From positions 1 to 6,861 of the forward strand of contig CALISX010000325.1 in the NCBI GenBank assembly GCA_938041725.1: a stretch of DNA of 6,861 nt, given 5' to 3'. Shown here one piece after another: positions 6,293 to 6,861 of the stretch. Within the stretch, counting starts at the first letter, position 1; each line of letters opens with the position of its first letter. The stretch comes from an uncultured Lachnoanaerobaculum sp. (lineage in GTDB: Bacteria; Bacillota; Clostridia; Lachnospirales; Lachnospiraceae). Both the position numbers and the translations under genes were made by a program. The notes beneath the pieces are model-generated. The model was not told the origin of the DNA. It searched no databases and saw only the letters and a list, made by a program, of their open reading frames with translations.

Positions 6293-6673
6293 ATGAGAAA
6301 AAACAGTATCAAAAATACCATGATCAATTCTGAGGTGATGCGGGCGGTATCGGAAATTATCCGCTCGGAAATCAGAGACCCCAGGGTTGCTCCAGTTACC
6401 TCTGTAACAGATGCAGAGGTAACTACAGACTTAAAATATGCCACCATTTATATCAGCACCCTGGGAGAGGGAGAGAAGCTGGATAAAACCATGGAGGCCC
6501 TGAAGCAGGCCGCTGGTTTTATCCGCAGGGAGCTGGCCAAAAGAGTGAATCTGCGCAACACCCCGGAACTTCGCTTTGTGGCAGATACCTCCCTGGCCTA
6601 TGGTATGAAAATGAGCAGGCTGATTGATGAGGTGGTTCATAAAGACGAGGAAAAAACCCAAGATGATCAATGA
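6293..6673 (+). CDS. rbfA: 30S ribosome-binding factor RbfA
   Basis: RbfA binds immature 30S subunits and helps the 5' end of 16S rRNA mature, which matters most in the cold. The 126-residue product has the single KH-like fold of the family. Visible marks are EVMRAVSEIIRSEIRDPRV (14-32), the DLKYATIYISTLG strand (46-58), AAGFIRRELAKRVNLRNTPE (73-92), RFVADTSLAYGMKMSRLIDE (94-113) and a short charged tail. AGGAAGG (6279-6285) lies seven bases before the ATG. Its last codons overlap the next gene by 11 bases. Its position directly after infB is the standard one in bacteria, and the product works in the same pathway as RimP at the head of the operon. Confidence 0.95.
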   Translation: MRKNSIKNTMINSEVMRAVSEIIRSEIRDPRVAPVTSVTDAEVTTDLKYATIYISTLGEGEKLDKTMEALKQAAGFIRRELAKRVNLRNTPELRFVADTSLAYGMKMSRLIDEVVHKDEEKTQDDQ

Positions 6674-6861
6674 AAATCTGCTGCTGCAAAAAATAAATAA
6701 AAGCAATAGGATTGCCATTACAGGACATATCCATCCCGACGGGGACTGTACCGGGGCAGTGCTGGGAATGTACAATTATATTCTGGACAATGCACCGGAA
6801 AAAACCGTGAAGCTTTGTTTGGAAATCCCCTCTGCTAAATTTTCTTATCTTAGGGGATTTG
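6663..6861 (+). CDS. nrnA: DHH-family phosphoesterase, NrnA-like nanoRNase/pAp phosphatase (5' part, cut by window edge)
   Basis: The first 66 codons of a gene that continues beyond the window. The product begins MINENLLLQKINKSNRIAIT and then shows the first DHH-family metal-binding motif, GHIHPDGDCTGAVLG (21-35), with His22, His24, Asp26 and Asp28 in the expected spacing. NrnA proteins degrade 2-5 nucleotide RNAs and dephosphorylate pAp using manganese. In Firmicutes, nrnA commonly sits between rbfA and truB, which fits here. The ATG at 6663 overlaps rbfA by 11 bases, with GAGG (6647-6650) twelve bases upstream. The downstream DHH and DHHA1 motifs cannot be seen, so the family is firm but the exact subtype is inferred. 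Confidence 0.85.
   Translation, partial: MINENLLLQKINKSNRIAITGHIHPDGDCTGAVLGMYNYILDNAPEKTVKLCLEIPSAKFSYLRGF

Noticed and set aside
1..6861. A new defence system, mobile element, CRISPR array or tRNA
   Set aside because: Nearly all of the window is explained by conserved housekeeping genes in their standard order; no terminal repeats, integrase-like gene, spaced direct repeats or tRNA fold was seen.

Overview
The window looks like the chromosome of a low-to-mid GC Gram-positive anaerobe, most likely a member of the Clostridia (Lachnospiraceae-like). Four things support this: the conserved order rimP-nusA-ylxR(rnpM)-ylxQ-infB-rbfA-nrnA typical of Firmicutes; strong GGAGG-type ribosome binding sites; a NusA that ends after KH2 with no C-terminal AR repeats; and an IF2 with a long, polar Arg/Gly/Asn/Lys-rich linker. 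Every gene I can support lies on the + strand. The taxonomic call is inferred from protein style and gene order, not from a database search.

Layout. Bases 1-49 are probably the last codons of an upstream gene, plausibly the methionine ABC permease metI. A spacer of about 110 bases follows, with a candidate promoter and a small perfect hairpin. Then comes metQ (162-1046), a lipoprotein that binds methionine for ABC import. Bases 1047-1201 are the boundary between the transport gene(s) and the translation/transcription operon. This boundary holds two candidate intrinsic terminators, a candidate extended -10 promoter between them, and a 28-base near-palindrome just before the rimP ribosome binding site.

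From 1202 to the right edge runs a compact operon: rimP (30S maturation), nusA (transcription elongation/termination), rnpM/ylxR (RNA-binding protein linked to RNase P), ylxQ (L7Ae-like RNA-binding protein), infB (initiation factor IF2), rbfA (30S maturation) and the first 66 codons of nrnA (DHH-family nanoRNase/pAp phosphatase), cut by the window edge. Four of the six junctions overlap (8, 14, 4 and 11 bases), which suggests translational coupling. infB starts at TTG inside the end of ylxQ. Together the products couple transcription to 30S assembly, initiation and RNA turnover.

I found no mobile element, CRISPR array, tRNA, rRNA or clearly new system. The items most worth a second look are the rimP leader (possible attenuator and operator), a tandem 11-residue repeat in the acidic tail of NusA, and the disordered linker of IF2, which has two copies of a short motif and a possible internal start.
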